DNA of 64,000 bases from Piliocolobus tephrosceles (lineage: Eukaryota > Chordata > Mammalia > Primates > Cercopithecidae). Below the pieces are notes generated by a model, which had not been told where the DNA came from, did no database searches, and saw only the letters and a list, made by a program, of their open reading frames with translations. Shown here in pieces: positions 13,567-26,757 of the stretch. A program made the position numbers and the translations under genes. Position 1 is the first letter of the stretch, and every line of letters starts with the position of its first letter. The stretch is from contig NC_045436.1 in NCBI RefSeq assembly GCF_002776525.5, forward strand, positions 14,977,243 through 15,041,242. The letters are read 5' to 3'.

Positions 13567-13844
13567 TATTGAGTTGGTCAAGTTCCTTTTAGGGTCTGAG
13601 TAGTAGTCCTCTGTCAGAAGAGCAACTTGCAAATATTTTTCTCCCATTCTGCAGGTTATCTCCTTATTTTGTTGATTGTTTATTTTGCTTTGCAGAGGCT
13701 TTCTAGTTTAATATGGTCTCATTTGTCTATTTTTGTTTTTGTTGCCTATGCTTTTGAGGTTTTAGCTACAAAATCTTTACTAAGACCAATGTCCTTTTTA
13801 ATAGGGAAAAGTCAGCACTTAAATGGGTCTTAAAAGTCAGATCC

Positions 13845-13917
13845 AAAACTATGAAAATACATAGTAAGTATCTTAAATGGAAGACCTAAAACTATGAAGA
13901 TACATAGTAAGTACTTA
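13845..13917. repeat. Two-copy tandem duplication of about 40 bp
   Basis: Two adjacent copies of AAAACTATGAARATACATAG followed by TAAGTA lie exactly where the two L1 parts are joined. The copies differ by a few substitutions. Confidence 0.8.
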
Positions 13918-13984
13918 CTGTTAGTCTGATGGTAACTACTTTAGAGGTGACTAGATGCTTATCTCTTGTTGTTTTAGAATTTTC

Positions 13985-15500
13985 CTTTGCCATTGACTTC
14001 AGACAGTTTGCCTATAAAGTGTCACAGAGACCATTTTGCATTGTATCTCTTTGGGGGACACGGGGCCTCCCGTATATGGATGTTTAAATATCCTGCTAGA
14101 CTTGGGAAGTATTCATCCATTATTTCACTAAATAGGCTTTCAAACCCTTTTAACATCTCTTCACCTTCAGGAATACCAATAATTTGTATGTTTGGTTGCT
14201 TTATGCTATCCCATATATCATAAAGATTTTGTTCATTCTTTTTTCTTTTTTTTTTTTTGTCTGACCAGGTTATTTCAAAAGACCTATCCTCAAGTTCTGT
14301 GGTTCCTTCTTCTGCTACATTCAGTCTATTGTTGAAGCCTTTGAGTGTATTTGCATTTTATTCGGGGAGTTCTTCAGTTACAGAATTTATGTTTGGTTCT
14401 TTATTAAGATGGCTATCCCTTTTGTAAATTTCTCATTCATATCCTGAATTGTTTTTCTGATTTCTGTGTATTGTATTTTCAAATTCTCTTTATCTCACTA
14501 AGCTTCTTTAATACTATAATTCTGAATTCCTTTTTCATAATTTCATTAATTTCTTTGGGATCTGTTGCTGAGGAATTATTGTGTTGCCTTGAAGGTGTCA
14601 TATTTCTTTGCTTTATCATGTTTCTGGTGTCCTTATGTTGATATCTACGCATCTAGTGTAATAGTCATTTCTTACAATTATTTGAATTCACGAGGAATGA
14701 CTTTTTCCTGAATATGTATCAATGGTTTCAATTGGTTAGAAACCTTTGGCTTTGATTCTGGGTGCATACTGTTGTGCAATCTTTGTATGATTTACTTGAC
14801 TATAAACAGCATTGGTGGTATTTGTGATTTTCTCAGTAGTTTAGGGTGCAGGTACTAGTGGAGGATATGGTTAAATTTTGCTGGGGAAAGGGATGCCAGT
14901 CGGCCAGTCTTTAGGTCATGGTCCCAGTGGTGGTAGCAGGGTACTGAATATGCCTGTTCTTGGGCTCCCAGGGCAGCATACATCAGCACCAGTGTCAGTA
15001 GGACCAGGCAGGCTTCTTCTTGGTCCTCCAAGTGGCTTGCTCTGATGCCAGTAATGGCAGTTCCAGGTCACATAGGTGAGTGGGTTCTCAGGTTCCTGAG
15101 CATCCAGTGTGGTGTGGGCAATGGCAGTAGCAGTGGCACTGTAACCCTCTGTGTCTCAAGCACTACACGCTGGTGTTGCCAGTGGCTGCAGTGCTGGGTT
15201 GCCAACTATAGTCCCAGACACATAGCTCTCAGGCCTACCTAGTTTTGATGGCAGCAGCACCACAGCACCATACAGAGGAGGGGAACAACCCTCTCCTTCC
15301 CTTGTGAGCCCAAGCACAAAGGCCTTGCTACTAGTGGGGACATAGGCACCACTCACAGCTGCAGACCAGCAGCCCTCTGGCTTGCCTGCTCCAGCCTATA
15401 GTGGCAATAGCAACAGCTGCAGCTGCAGTGGTATATGGATCAAGAGAGGGGATCCTGTCCTGTACTCATAAACCCAGGCATAGAACTGTCACTTCTAAGA
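13985..15500 (-). mobile_element. L1 5' part (ORF1 start and 5'UTR), antisense
   Basis: The text from 13985 to about 14700 resembles the antisense of the L1 region around the ORF1 coiled coil. From 14860 to about 15490 it becomes GC-rich with many CAG/CTG words, like an old L1 5'UTR. Order and orientation fit the same antisense L1 as 12508-13806, with most of ORF2 missing. Confidence 0.65.
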
Positions 15501-17389
15501 TACATTATTTGTGGGGTTTTTTTCAACTTAAACACCTATTGTATGTAATATCTCAATTTTAGAAATTACAAAATGTTTCAAAAATGCACTAAATATCTAT
15601 AAGAATTGTTGAAATCAATCAAGATGCAAAGGTTATGAGGAAACCTAAAATATCATGCAAATAGTACCAAATAAGCTTCACTTTAGCTTTACCATGAATC
15701 TTCCTGGCAGATAATTCTTTAATCAAGTGATCAAGCTAAACATCACCCATGAAACAAGTCAACATCATGTGCTATTGAAATGATGCAATGAGAAGGGCAC
15801 AGTATCCTTTCTGCAGCATTTTTGTTAAAAAGGAATAATACCAATTTAATTATGAGAAAACATCAGACAAAGCCAAACTGAGGGACATTCAACCAAATAA
15901 CTGGCTGGTATTCTTCAAAACCTGGCTGCTATCTTTCAGGTCCTAGACCAGAAAAAAAGGGATATTAGAGGATATTAGATTCTTTAATTTTATAATCTTG
16001 AATTTTTTTTTTCATAATCTTGTGAAATTCAAAGTAGGTCTGCAGGTAAGTTAATAGTATTATATCAGTGTCAATTTTCAGGTTTCAAAAACTACTATGG
16101 ATATATAAAATATTAACATTAGCAGAAGCCATGTAAAAGATTTACAGAAACTCTTATTTTCTGTAACTTTTCTGTAAGACTAAATTTAAAAGAGAGGAAA
16201 TAGCTTAATTCTGAATTTCCTTTTGAAATAATTTTTATTCCACAACAGCTATGGATATTCCACAACAGATACAGAGTTTTCTATAATCAAATAGGTTGTC
16301 CTTTCTTGATGCTATTAAATGGGAAGGGTAAAGTAAGACAAAACAAGCCAACAGAATGGATCTTCAGTAATTTTGCATCTCTCTTCTATGGTATCATCCT
16401 TCTCCACCAACTCTGCTCCTAGGGACATAGATTGAGTTTCACAAGGACGAGGGAATCTCAAGAAAAAGAATGATGTATTTATGGCAATTATCTTCCAGTA
16501 ATTTATATCCTTCTGGGAAAGGTGATGAAACACCAGGGAACAGGCTTTAAAAGCTGTCATTTTTTTGCTGAGATCATAAGAGTTTTACAACTTGCAAATG
16601 GCTCATATTGCAAATCTGAATTTCCATCTATCTTCTTTTTATTCTCAAAACACTGAAGAAAAAGTAAACGTCAGAAACAAAGGAGAGAGATTTTTCTTTC
16701 TTAAATTTCTCCATGAGTTTGGCAGTGTCTTGCCCTGTAAAAGTCCAGTGGCAATTTGATTCAGAATGCAATATATTTTTGCAATTCTCTTTCCTTTCTG
16801 GGGCTTCTATTTCTTATTACTTATATTAGAACTAAATTGCTTGCTATTGACAATTTTAGTACCAGAATTATTGCACAACATGTTATATAATTATTTCATT
16901 CTGAACATTACGCAAAGCAAGCTTTAGTGTTCCTACTCTTCAGTTTCTTAAAATAGTTTATTAAAAACATCGAATAATACATTTTCTTACCCTCAAATTA
17001 ATTAGGTGAGTCCCTGGTCAATACCCATTCACACAGCTTCTACTGATATAAAATATTGAACTACAGATTCAATTTTAGCTTGTCAGCTTTCTAACAAATA
17101 ATATTTCTTAAAATTTTAACTATTATTTTAAAAATTTCTTTCTTTTAATAACAAAATTGTTGTGATATATTGTGTTTTGTCATACCTGACATTTTTTGTT
17201 TTTTAATAATTACTCTCACAAAAACCATGCTAGGGAATTTCTAGCTAATGCAAATTATTCTATGTGTCTGAGCAAAAGAAAAAACATTTTATATATTTGG
17301 ATTCAAAGATGAGCAAAACTCAGGTGTGAACAAATAACCTCTTGCCTCACACAGGTTTAAATCTGTCCTTCCTAGGTTATGCATCATAA
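15501..17389. other. Unassigned AT-rich intron sequence
   Basis: No gene or named repeat recognised. The longest open frame, 81 codons at 16315-16560 on the minus strand, lacks any domain. Confidence 0.5.
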
Positions 17390-18620
17390 GAAAACAGCAT
17401 TCTAATCTTTTCAACAAATAGTGTTGGAATAATTTGTCAACTATGCAGAAGAAAAACATGAACTGCAATATGTACTCATACCTCCTAGAAAAATTAACTC
17501 ATGGTTGACCACAAACAGAAATATGAAATTTAAAATTATAAAATCATTAGAAGAAAACACAAACATAGAAAATCTTTGTGACCTTGGATTAGGTAAAGAG
17601 TTCTTAGATATAACACCTAAAGCACAATTTAAGAAATATAAATAATGGATAAAGTGATCTTTATCATAATTAAACACCTTTTTTTCTGTGAAAGATGCTG
17701 TTAATAGAAGGGAATAAAAAAGCTACCTGCTGTGAAAAAACAAGTTTGCCAATCTCATGTCTGGCAAAGGATATTTATAAAGAACTCTAAAAACTTCATA
17801 GTAAAATAAAAACAATACTTTTAATGAGTAATTTAAATGTTTGTTACACTTCACTAAAAAAGATATACGAATTGCAAATAGGCAGAAAATGCTACTTGAC
17901 ATCATTAGCCGTTACCTAAATGCAAATTAAAACCACAATGAGTACAACAACACACATATTAGAAAAGGTGAGATTATTTTTGTAAACAAATCTGAATTTA
18001 CTAATTACTGATAAGAGTGCAAAAAATCTGTAACTCTCCTATATAGTTGGTGGAAGTGCAAATAGCACAGCCACTCTAGAAAACAGTGTAGCAACTTTTT
18101 CTAAATGTAAACATGCACTTAATATGACCTAGTAATCTCACTCCTAGATATTTACTTATGTGAAACAAACACGTATGCTTACATAAAATCCTGTAAACAA
18201 GTGTATATATGAGCATTATCCATAATCATAAAATACTAGAAAAACACCAGAAGTCCATCCATCAATGGATGAACAAGCCCTGTGGCACGCCCATACAATT
18301 GAATGCAACTCAGCAATTAAGAGGAATAAACTGAGACACATAATAACTTAAGAAGGAGCCAGACTCAAAAAGTTAAATATTGTATGATTCCGTTTAGACA
18401 ACATTCTAGAAAAGGCAAAACAATGAGGATGAAACCATCACTGGCTCTGAGGGAATAGGTGTAGAGATGGTTTCAAAACAAAAGGGCAACACACGGAATA
18501 TTTGCGGGTGTGAGCTCTAGTCTGTAACCTGCCTATGATGGTGATTACACATCTCTCTGCATTTGTACAGCTCTATATGTAAGCTCTATCTGAATTTTAA
18601 AATAAGTTAAATCAGGGACA
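17390..18620 (+). mobile_element. Old L1M 3' end (ORF2 C-terminus and 3'UTR), sense
   Basis: The text runs collinearly with the L1 ORF2 end. It includes counterparts of aaaatcattagaagaaaaca, a ttggtggaagtgcaaatagc stretch, and atccatcaatggatgaac near 18260. The 3'UTR ends with a gatggtgattacacatctct motif. All frames are disrupted. Confidence 0.8.
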
Positions 18621-21460
18621 TTAACAATAAAATAGCTTAAAACAACACCAGTTTTCTTAGGTCTCACATGTATGTGGATCAGGAATTTGGGCAGGGATTT
18701 GCTGGGTAACTTTTCTGCTCCTCTTGTCATTGGTATAAACTCTCTGGTTTCAGCTGGAGGATCAGCTTGCCTTAAGTGTTCAAGATGATTCCATTCATAT
18801 GCCTAGTGCCTTGGTGAGGAAGCCTGGAAATCTGGACCCAGCTGGGACTGTTGACCAGATTCTTACATGTGGCTCCTCCAGTGTAGTTTCTCAGGGGTTT
18901 CTTACTTCTGACATGGCAGCCAGCTATGTCTCAGAGTACTTCAAGAGACAGGGTAAAAGCTTTGGGGATTCTTACAACCCACAGGACATCTTTAGTCTGA
19001 CACAGTCAGCCTTCTAGTGATATTATTTACATTCTTCCAATATGCAAAACATAAACACCCCTTCCTAAAGACCCCCGCTTTTTTGTCCCACTGTAGCATT
19101 GTCTTGAAGTCTGGAATTGTGTCAACTAAATTAGATGCAAGTGCAAATGAGGTTCCCAAAGGGTGGATCTCATGATTCCTCTTGATCAAAAGACCTGTGA
19201 ATTTAAGAACAAGTTTTCTATTCCACACAAAGGCAGCTTACAGAGGTGATACAGAATAGGAAAACTGCAATAGGGATAACATGCTGCCATTCAATAGGGA
19301 AGGGGTGATGGGAAGTACATTGTAGTCACTGGTTCATAGCAATTCTGAAGCCTGGGAAAGCATATCCTTCCAGTTACATTATTAAGGCCCAGTCCTGCTC
19401 CCAGAAAATGTGGATATTGACTTGACCATGTGGACTCTTGTTTCTGCCTTCTGAGTTATCTTTCCTTTTCTGTAAAAATGAGCTACGTTTGCTACAAAGC
19501 AGCCTTTTCATACCACTTCCTGCTCATAGAAATGTGGGAACCTTGCAAGCTCTTTGCATTTTGAACTGTCCCTGCCCATTTCAAATGAAGCCAATGGTGC
19601 TTCTACTAGTCTAATTCTCTTAACATTTATGTGGGCTTCCTATGATTCTCTATCTTGGGCTGGGAATCAAGATTCTTTGAGATAATGCTCTTATGATTCT
19701 TAGAAACTTTTTAATCTACATGAGAACATTTATGAGGCACATTTTTAATATTTCTGAAGTATAGGCACAGGGTCATAGCCACATGCTTGAGAAGATCTTT
19801 ACCCGGAGCTCACAAAAAAGCGAGGTGGAATTTTTCTGGAATTTACCAGAAAATATTCTTAGCCAAATGCAACAGTTCATTAGTTGCATTTTCTGTTTTC
19901 TACATTGCTGAAATGAGTTGTCAAGCTTTCTGCCCCACAATGTAGGGGTGGACTTTCTTTTCTCTCCTCTAGTAAGAATTTCCTTCTCATTCCTTTAGCC
20001 ATCACAACAATGTCTTCAAATCCTTGCAAGCTACTTCTTGCTACCTGGTCCCAGAGTCAAGGGAACATGTTTTAAGTTTTCTTCTTAGAGCAGCACCCAC
20101 TTTTAGTTTCTTAGTTCTATTCCAGTTGTTGCTGCATAGCAAACTATCCCAAAACTTTGTGGTTTATACAAAACAAACATTTTATTACATGCCATGAGTT
20201 TGTAAGCCAGAGATCTGAGCAGGGCTTTACTAAGCCTTTTCCACATTGTTTGAACAGAAGTTGCTCTGTGGTATTCAGCTGGTATATAGTCATAGTCCCT
20301 GAGAGAAAATAATCTGCCACCATAAAAGAGACCTTGTCTATGAGATGGTGTCACTTGCAGTAAGCAGTGTATTATATGTCATGCTGAGTTATTTTGATAG
20401 CAAAAGGCCTAATGAAAATCAGTGAGATCTCAATTGTTGTTTTTGTCCTACGATACACCATTGGTAAAGATGCTTAATTTAGTCCATGTGCTCTCATCAC
20501 TTCAAATAATGTTTCTGTCATGAAAGTATTCGAGTATAAATAGCAAACTAATTGTACAGAGAAAAGAAATACCAATAGATTCAGAACAGATCAAAACTAT
20601 AATATGGAAATGAAATAATCATACTTAAGTATTTCTAAAAGTTTCAGCTGCAACATTATGCTAAACCTACAATAGGATTTACATTCAACAAAATATGAAT
20701 TTCCTCAAGTTTACATGCTCAGATAGAAGGTAATACTCACGGGTTACCAAATATTTGTATACGATGCAAGAACACACCAAAATTTTGCAACTTATCTTTT
20801 GCTTATGAAACCCTACATTCAAATACTTATAAATACGTATGCATGAATCCAAATACCTGTAAATGTAGAAATATTAAAATGAGTGGTGTTCTCTGTCTAA
20901 GTAGAAAATATCTAATGATTTATTACGTTTTTCTTTTAATTCTGATTTTAATAGGTTGTATATGTATTACAGGTTATATATGTATTTAGGTTGTATATGT
21001 CTTTAGGTTAGAGTGAATTGTGGATTTTAATATTTTATTTGTTGAGATGAAGCAAATATTTCATCTGTTACTGTCAAGAGCTATCCTAAATGAGGCAGCA
21101 ATATTCAATGATAGTTTCTAAAAGAAGTTAATTCCTCTCCAGCTTTACAGTACACTTAGCCTCTCCAATCTCCTTGGCCAATCTCCAAATCAATAAACAA
21201 CTAGTTAAGAATTATCTGGATTGCTCAGAAAGAAACCAAATGCAATTTAATTTTTTCTTTAACATATAATATTTCATTAACTAAAATTCTTCCAAAGTGG
21301 AACATTTTCCCTTTAATTTTTAACCTCTCACATTTCATAGTTACTTATAATGACATATAAGCCCTCATGAATTAAAAAATTCCCAAAAGACAATAAGTGG
21401 TTTAAATTTCTGAAAATTTAAGTATCAGTTAAAACGTCAAACTGTGACAAGAAGCATGAG
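18621..21460. other. Unassigned intron sequence with an MLT1-like fragment
   Basis: At 20100-20380 the text resembles an MLT1/MaLR-type antisense LTR end (gctgcatagcaaactatccc, then a ggtttatacaaaacaaacatt stretch). Text at 18740-19400 has the look of an old repeat but I could not place it. No gene is supported. Confidence 0.4.
20952..21009. repeat. 17-bp minisatellite, about 3.3 copies
   Basis: Three successive variants of AGGTTGTATATGTATTT are followed by a partial copy. Confidence 0.85.
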
Positions 21461-21757
21461 GGTTGGCTGTGCACTGTGACTCACACCTGTAATCCCAGCA
21501 CTGTGGGAGGTTGAGGCGTGCGGATCTGATGAAGTCAGGAGTTCGAGACCAGCCTGGCCAACATGGAGAAACCCCGTTTCTACTAAAAATACAAAAATTT
21601 GCCAGACGTGGTGGTGGGCGCCTATAATCCTGGCTACCCAGAGCTGAGTCACAAAAATTTCTTGAACCCAGGAGGCAGAGGTCACAGTGAGCCAAGATTG
21701 CGCCACTGCACTCCAGTCTTGGTGATAGAGAGAGATTGTTTCAAAAGAAAAAAAAAA
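21461..21757 (+). mobile_element. Alu, sense, full length, diverged
   Basis: Dimeric Alu with the left-arm box (tcacacctgtaatcccagca), GTTCGAGACCAGCCTGGCCAAC, the middle A-rich linker, the right arm and an A-rich tail. The right arm has a short rearranged stretch at about 21635-21660. Confidence 0.95.
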
Positions 21758-22639
21758 GCCTTAGCATTCAGAAAAAATTGAAAATAATTATTGGAATAAT
21801 TACATTTACATGTTCAGTTTTCTTACTGAGGACAAATGTCAAATACAACAAATTATTTTGTCAATACTATCTATTCCTTTGTTCTTATTTACTAAACCAT
21901 ATCTTTTATCAAATGCCAAGCTACTACATGTTAATAGTTCATTAAAAGTGTGAAGGGGAAGTGTGAACTTTTAAACAGATTAAATTTTTAAGTATGTGTG
22001 TGTATAACTAAAAATCTAGATATCTTTAAATGGGAAACCCTTGAGGTAAACAAACTTGGTTCCCATAATTTGTTTACTTTGGTAAAATTTGATTTTATAC
22101 AGGTCCGAAATAAATCTTTTTTTCTTTGTTATTTCTATAACATTAGTCCCAAATTACATATGATATTAAAAAAAAAAAAAAAAAAACACTTGGTGGGAGG
22201 TAAACAAATCAACCCTGATGTCGCTATTATGAAAATTACTTGTATGCAAGATGAAGCTGTTAGGCCTTTACAAGCGTCAGTATGATCCTGAAACTTTATA
22301 TACAGGGAAAATTTTACTATCATTTTTTCAATTCTAAATCATGTTTAAAGCATCTAGTTTTATGCCCAAAAGTTAGTATCATTTTATTAACAGCAGCTAT
22401 TGTTTTCATCTTTTATGATGTTTGTGGATCCCCGTGGGCTTTATGTATAATACATATATACAGGCATTGTGATGGCTTATACATGTACATATACATCATT
22501 ATGTATAGAGCACTCACTTCCAAAAATATATCTCTGAAACTATATTACCTTACATATATAATTCTCTCAATAAGGCCCTTCACGCTTCTACAAACAAATG
22601 ACCTCTGTGTTCTTAAATATACCATAAAACCTTGTGAAA

Positions 22640-22940
22640 ACTTATGCTAAGTGAAAGAAGCCAGATGCAAAAGGTCACATATAGTGTGATTCTATTTATT
22701 TAAAATATCCAGCGTAGGCAAATCTATGGGGACAGGAAGCAGATGAGTGGTTGCCAGAGACTAGAGGAGGAGGAAAGGAGAACACTAACTGGGTACAGGA
22801 TTTCCTTTTGGGGTGAAAAAAATGTTATGAAACTAGGTGGTGGTGGTGATGGCTGCGTAATACTGTTAATATATAAAACACCTCTCATGATAAATGTTAT
22901 GTGTATTTGACCACGATTTTTAAAATTTTAAAAACACACA
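22640..22940 (+). mobile_element. Old L1M 3' end, sense
   Basis: Text such as taagtgaaagaagccagatg, then a gagtggttgccagagactag segment and a terminal aaacacctctcatga segment, matches the L1ME/L1M 3' region. Confidence 0.7.
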
Positions 22941-23300
22941 TTAACAAAATAGAATACAGTTCACATCAGACATTTAAGGAAACACACTAGTTGGAATGTC
23001 TTCAAAAAAATTATTATTCTATGACACTATTATCCATCTTAAAATTTTGAAGTATCTCTCAACTTTTCTCAAAATATTTTCTTCCCATTACTGAGAAAAA
23101 ATTCTTAGAATTCTGATTTGAAGAGCATTTGTAGTGTTGATTGATAACAGAATGTTCCAAAGACCAAATGATACGTCATTTCCCCAGAGACTTTCACTGT
23201 TTCAGGAGCCAAGTCATATGTTCCAGTAGTAGAACAATTGTTTAGTGAAGGTCCAAAAATAATAGTAAGCAGATGCCCACATATTAAATATACAAAATGA

Positions 23301-23585
23301 GGCCAGGTGCAGTGGCTCACGCCTGTAATTCCAACACTTTGGGAGGCTAAGGTGGGCAGATCACCTGAGGTCAGGAGTTCCAGACCAGCCTGGCCAACAT
23401 GGCAGAACTCCATCTCTACTAAAAAATTCAAAAATTAGCTGGGCACAGTGGCAGGTGCCTGTAATCCCAGCTACTCGGGAGGCTGAGGCAGGAGAATCGC
23501 TTGAACCAGGGAGGTGGAGGTTGCCGTGAGCAGAGTTGGCACCACTGCATTCCAGCCTGGGAGACAGAGCGAGGCTCCGTCTCAA

Positions 23586-23628
<43 letters not shown>

Positions 23629-23645
23629 ACAAACAAACAAACAAA
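23301..23645 (+). mobile_element. AluS-like element with (AATA)n(CAAA)n tail
   Basis: Complete dimeric Alu from GGCCAGGTGCAGTGGCTCAC. The tail has expanded to about 11 AAAT units (23584-23629) then four CAAA units. The 5' flank ACAAAATG matches the sequence overlapping the tail end (acaaaatg), a short target duplication. Confidence 0.96.
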
Positions 23646-25194
23646 ATGCAAAATAATGTCTTACGTGTAAATGATTATGTTTATTTTAACATGCAAATTG
23701 TGTAATTAACATCAAGCAGCAATAAAATCAATCCACAGAAAATATTCTGTTGGAATGAGTGAATTTGTGATGCAAATTTCAGGTCATGAACAAAAGTATT
23801 AATGGACTTCCATGTCCATGTTGTCTAAACCAGGAGATAAGCTCCCTCTTCCTAGTGGGTATAACGCAAAATGGAGTGAATTGGAACTTAGGAGCTGAGA
23901 AGTGGGCAGAAAAATGATGTAGAAACTTGCTGTGAAGGACAGAGTGCAGTCCACCTGATTATCTAGACCGTTTTTTTTTTAAGGCTGGAAATTAGTCATA
24001 CAATTAGCAGACAAAGGAGAATTGAGGAGAAGTAGTAAGTGAGCATCAAACACAGAAGTGGCTGGTGGATGAATGGGGGCTTGTGGAGCACGGCTGTGCA
24101 GCACCTTAGGGGGAAAATAACTTGCTACCGTGTGACTCAAGAGCAACAAAAATTATTACTTTTCATTGACAGCAAGCAGCTACTGGGAGTACTGGCCCTT
24201 TGTAGGTGTTTACACCTAAATCGAGGCACCCACAAACTGAATGAACTATATTAATTGAAATCAATTTCTTTCGACTTCTGGAAGAGTGTTTCCATGAACT
24301 TAGTTTACCTCTCCAGAAACTATTGCATTCGAGTGTACGGAATGGGTAGTATTCTTAATGGAATATAACTTTGTGTTGTTTTTGCTAGTATTTTAATTTT
24401 CAATCTTATATTTACGCAGAGGTTACTAAATGAGATATGAAGAGTGTTATTTAATTGATCCAGCACATTTTATGTTCTAATCAATCCCTCTTAATTGTAT
24501 GTTTCCAGAACTGGTACACAATTAGATTGCTTTTGAAAAAAATTTTGGAATTTTAAAATCTTCTTTTTTCTAAGAGAATAATTGTACATATGGATAATGG
24601 AGAAATCAGAGGGAGATTAAAGATAACTTTTTTAAGCCTCTAAATAGTTCTTATAAAATGACTTTCTTCCCTGTTGCTTTAGAGAATTGAAAGACATTTT
24701 CCCAGTGGGCCATTACTGCAGAATCAGTGGCCCCAGACGACCACCCTCCCTGTGGCGGGGTTGTTAGAGCAGATGGTATAGGCAGCATGGGACATATTAT
24801 AGAGAGGATGTTAGAAGCAATTATCGCACCATTGGGTGTCAGTATTCTGTGTTTCCTGACGCATGGGAACCTATGTTGTACAGTGCTTCAGAAATGTAAC
24901 AGCTTCTACAGCTAAACCAGTGAAACATTGGTGGGGAGTTTGAACTTAATTTTTGTTTATTTGACAAAGGTGAGTTATTTTCTGAACATTTTGAAACTTG
25001 CCAAGATCTCTGATTAGGATTTTTTTTTAAAACAAAAAGAATTCTGGATTATTTTTTCCATCTGGCTGTGAATCCAGTGGTATTTGCCTTAAGCGTTCTA
25101 CCCTCTCCAATGACTGGCCAAAAAAATCTATTGTTTTAGAGATGTCTTCAAAAACTGGTAATAATATTGTATCCAAATCAGTTCAAAAAGATAT
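23646..25194. other. Unassigned intron sequence
   Basis: A moderately GC-rich patch lies at 24700-24920. Nothing was recognised as a gene, repeat or RNA. Confidence 0.5.
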
Positions 25195-26060
25195 AATAGT
25201 TTCCTACTGCTACTGTAACACATTGCCACAAATTTAGTGGTGTTTCTGTTCTTTTATGAGATGGTCAGTCAGGCGTGGCCACAGAAGAAACAGGGAGACT
25301 CAGGAAAAAACACAGCTTATTATACTCACAGATGCTAGAAACAAGAGGCACAGCATCCCATGCAGGACCATGTGAGAAAGACATCATGGTGGTCAGGAGG
25401 CAGAAGGTAGGCACATGAAAGTTTAAGCCACAGCCTTTATTGGGGTTTCCTCTGAAAAGGCAGGCAAGGCAAAGGTGGACAGTTTATTTAAGGTTGCCTA
25501 GCTTGAATAATTTTGCCAGGATTTGGGCTATAGAGATGGCTTCTAGTTGCCTGGTTCCTAGCCCAGAGATGACTAAGGCACAGGAACACTGTCTTCCAGG
25601 TGCACTGGCTGATAGAGGAGGGAAGATTCTGAGCTTACTAGTTTGCTTACTCGAGAAGTGCTCCAGGCTGGGCCCTCTGCTATCTCTGAAATTTGACTGG
25701 CACTGGGAGAGGTAGTCTCTTCTCAGCCAGAAGGGTTTTTTAAGATGTCAAAAAAACACAACATACAGAAAACTTTAAAAATATTTATACTGCAAGTGGC
25801 TTAAACAACACTAATGTATTACCTTACACTTCTTGAGGTCAGAGGCAAGTGTGTCTTGCCAGACTAAATTCAAGGTGTCTACAGGGCTGTGTTCCTTCTG
25901 GGGGCTCTAGGAGAAAACCCATTCTTTTGCTTTTACAGTTTCTAGAGGCTGCCCACATTCTTTGGTTCTTTCTTGACCCTTTTCCTCCAGTAGATACCCA
26001 GTCAGTTTCACATCACACTGGGTTTTTGGCACTGACTCTCTTTCTCCTCTTTCAGCTATA
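25195..26060 (-). mobile_element. MLT1-type MaLR LTR, antisense, interrupted
   Basis: The two parts, 25195-25240 (gccacaaatttagtgg) and 25795-26060 (agtggcttaaac, then ggctgtgttccttctggggg and ctagaggctgcccacattct), join into one LTR text when 25241-25799 is removed. Confidence 0.65.
25241..25794 (-). mobile_element. Solo LTR (554 bp) with 5-bp target duplication
   Basis: The element starts TG and ends CA, and is flanked by a perfect AGTGG duplication (25236-25240 and 25795-25799). On the minus strand it contains AATAAAGGCTGTGGCTTAA, a plausible LTR polyadenylation signal, so it is antisense. It is more GC-rich than its surroundings. A 5-bp duplication fits ERVL-class integration, but I could not name the family. 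No retroviral coding sequence is present. Confidence 0.75.
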
Positions 26061-26290
26061 AGGATTCTTATGATAACAAGATTTCTTTTGGTATATAATT
26101 ACATACATAATATATATGTGATTAAGTATAATTTAATAACATGAACATTACTGAATCCTTTACCTAGACTTAGAGCTAAAACATTACCAATATTAAAAAT
26201 ACCTGGATAATCCACTGTCTCATTCGCCAGGATTTCCCTAGGTAATCACTATCATAAAGTTGGTGGTTATAATTCTATATAGATGGATAT

Positions 26291-26374
26291 GTATACATAT
26301 ATACACACATACACATACACACACATACATACACACACATAAAGATATATATAAAGAGAGAGAGAAAGAGAGAA
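26291..26374. repeat. (CA)n/(TA)n/(GA)n compound microsatellite
   Basis: An ACACAT block is followed by a TATA segment and a GAGAGAAAGAGAG block. Confidence 0.93.
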
Positions 26375-26757
26375 ATTGCTTGGTTTTGAATTTTACAAAA
26401 ATGGTGCCATACGTTATATCCTCAGCATTTGCTTTTTTCTTTATACTGTTTTACATTTATAAGATTCATCCTCATCATTGGAAATAGTGGTAATTTATTT
26501 TCATTACAGATATTTGATTTTATTGACATCGCACAGTTGATTACGCATTTTTCTGCCAATGGATATTTGTTGGTTCCAGGTTTTGGTTTGGTTTGGCTTG
26601 GTTTTTCATTAGAGCTAGCAGTGTTGCTATAAATACTTTTGTATATGTCTTCTGTCGCACAAACACAAAGGTTTCTTTAAGTTTTGTATTTTGAACCAAA
26701 ATGTTTGTATCCTGAGTATGCACACATCAAATTTATGTTACAATGTTAATGCTTCCA

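Larger units (their letters stand above)
12508..13806 (-). mobile_element. L1 3' end (ORF2 C-terminus and 3'UTR), antisense
   Basis: On the minus strand, 13069-13407 reads as the L1 ORF2 C-terminal region, with KLVQPLWETEWRFLKKLKVE and AIAKIWNQPKCL. The 3' UTR lies towards 12510. The copy is degenerate. Homology breaks near 13806 and resumes with L1 5' sequence at about 13985. Confidence 0.9.

Noticed and set aside
18799..19017. 72-codon frame with a balanced amino-acid composition
   Set aside because: It looked gene-like, but there are no flanking splice sites of quality and no recognisable family; the surrounding text looks like an unplaced old repeat.
21429..21706. Minus-strand frames of 88-89 codons with LGSRNF and HVGQAGLELLTS text
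   Set aside because: These are antisense Alu translations, a well-known artefact; the same applies to frames at 23105-23651, 33441-33794 and 37819-38147.
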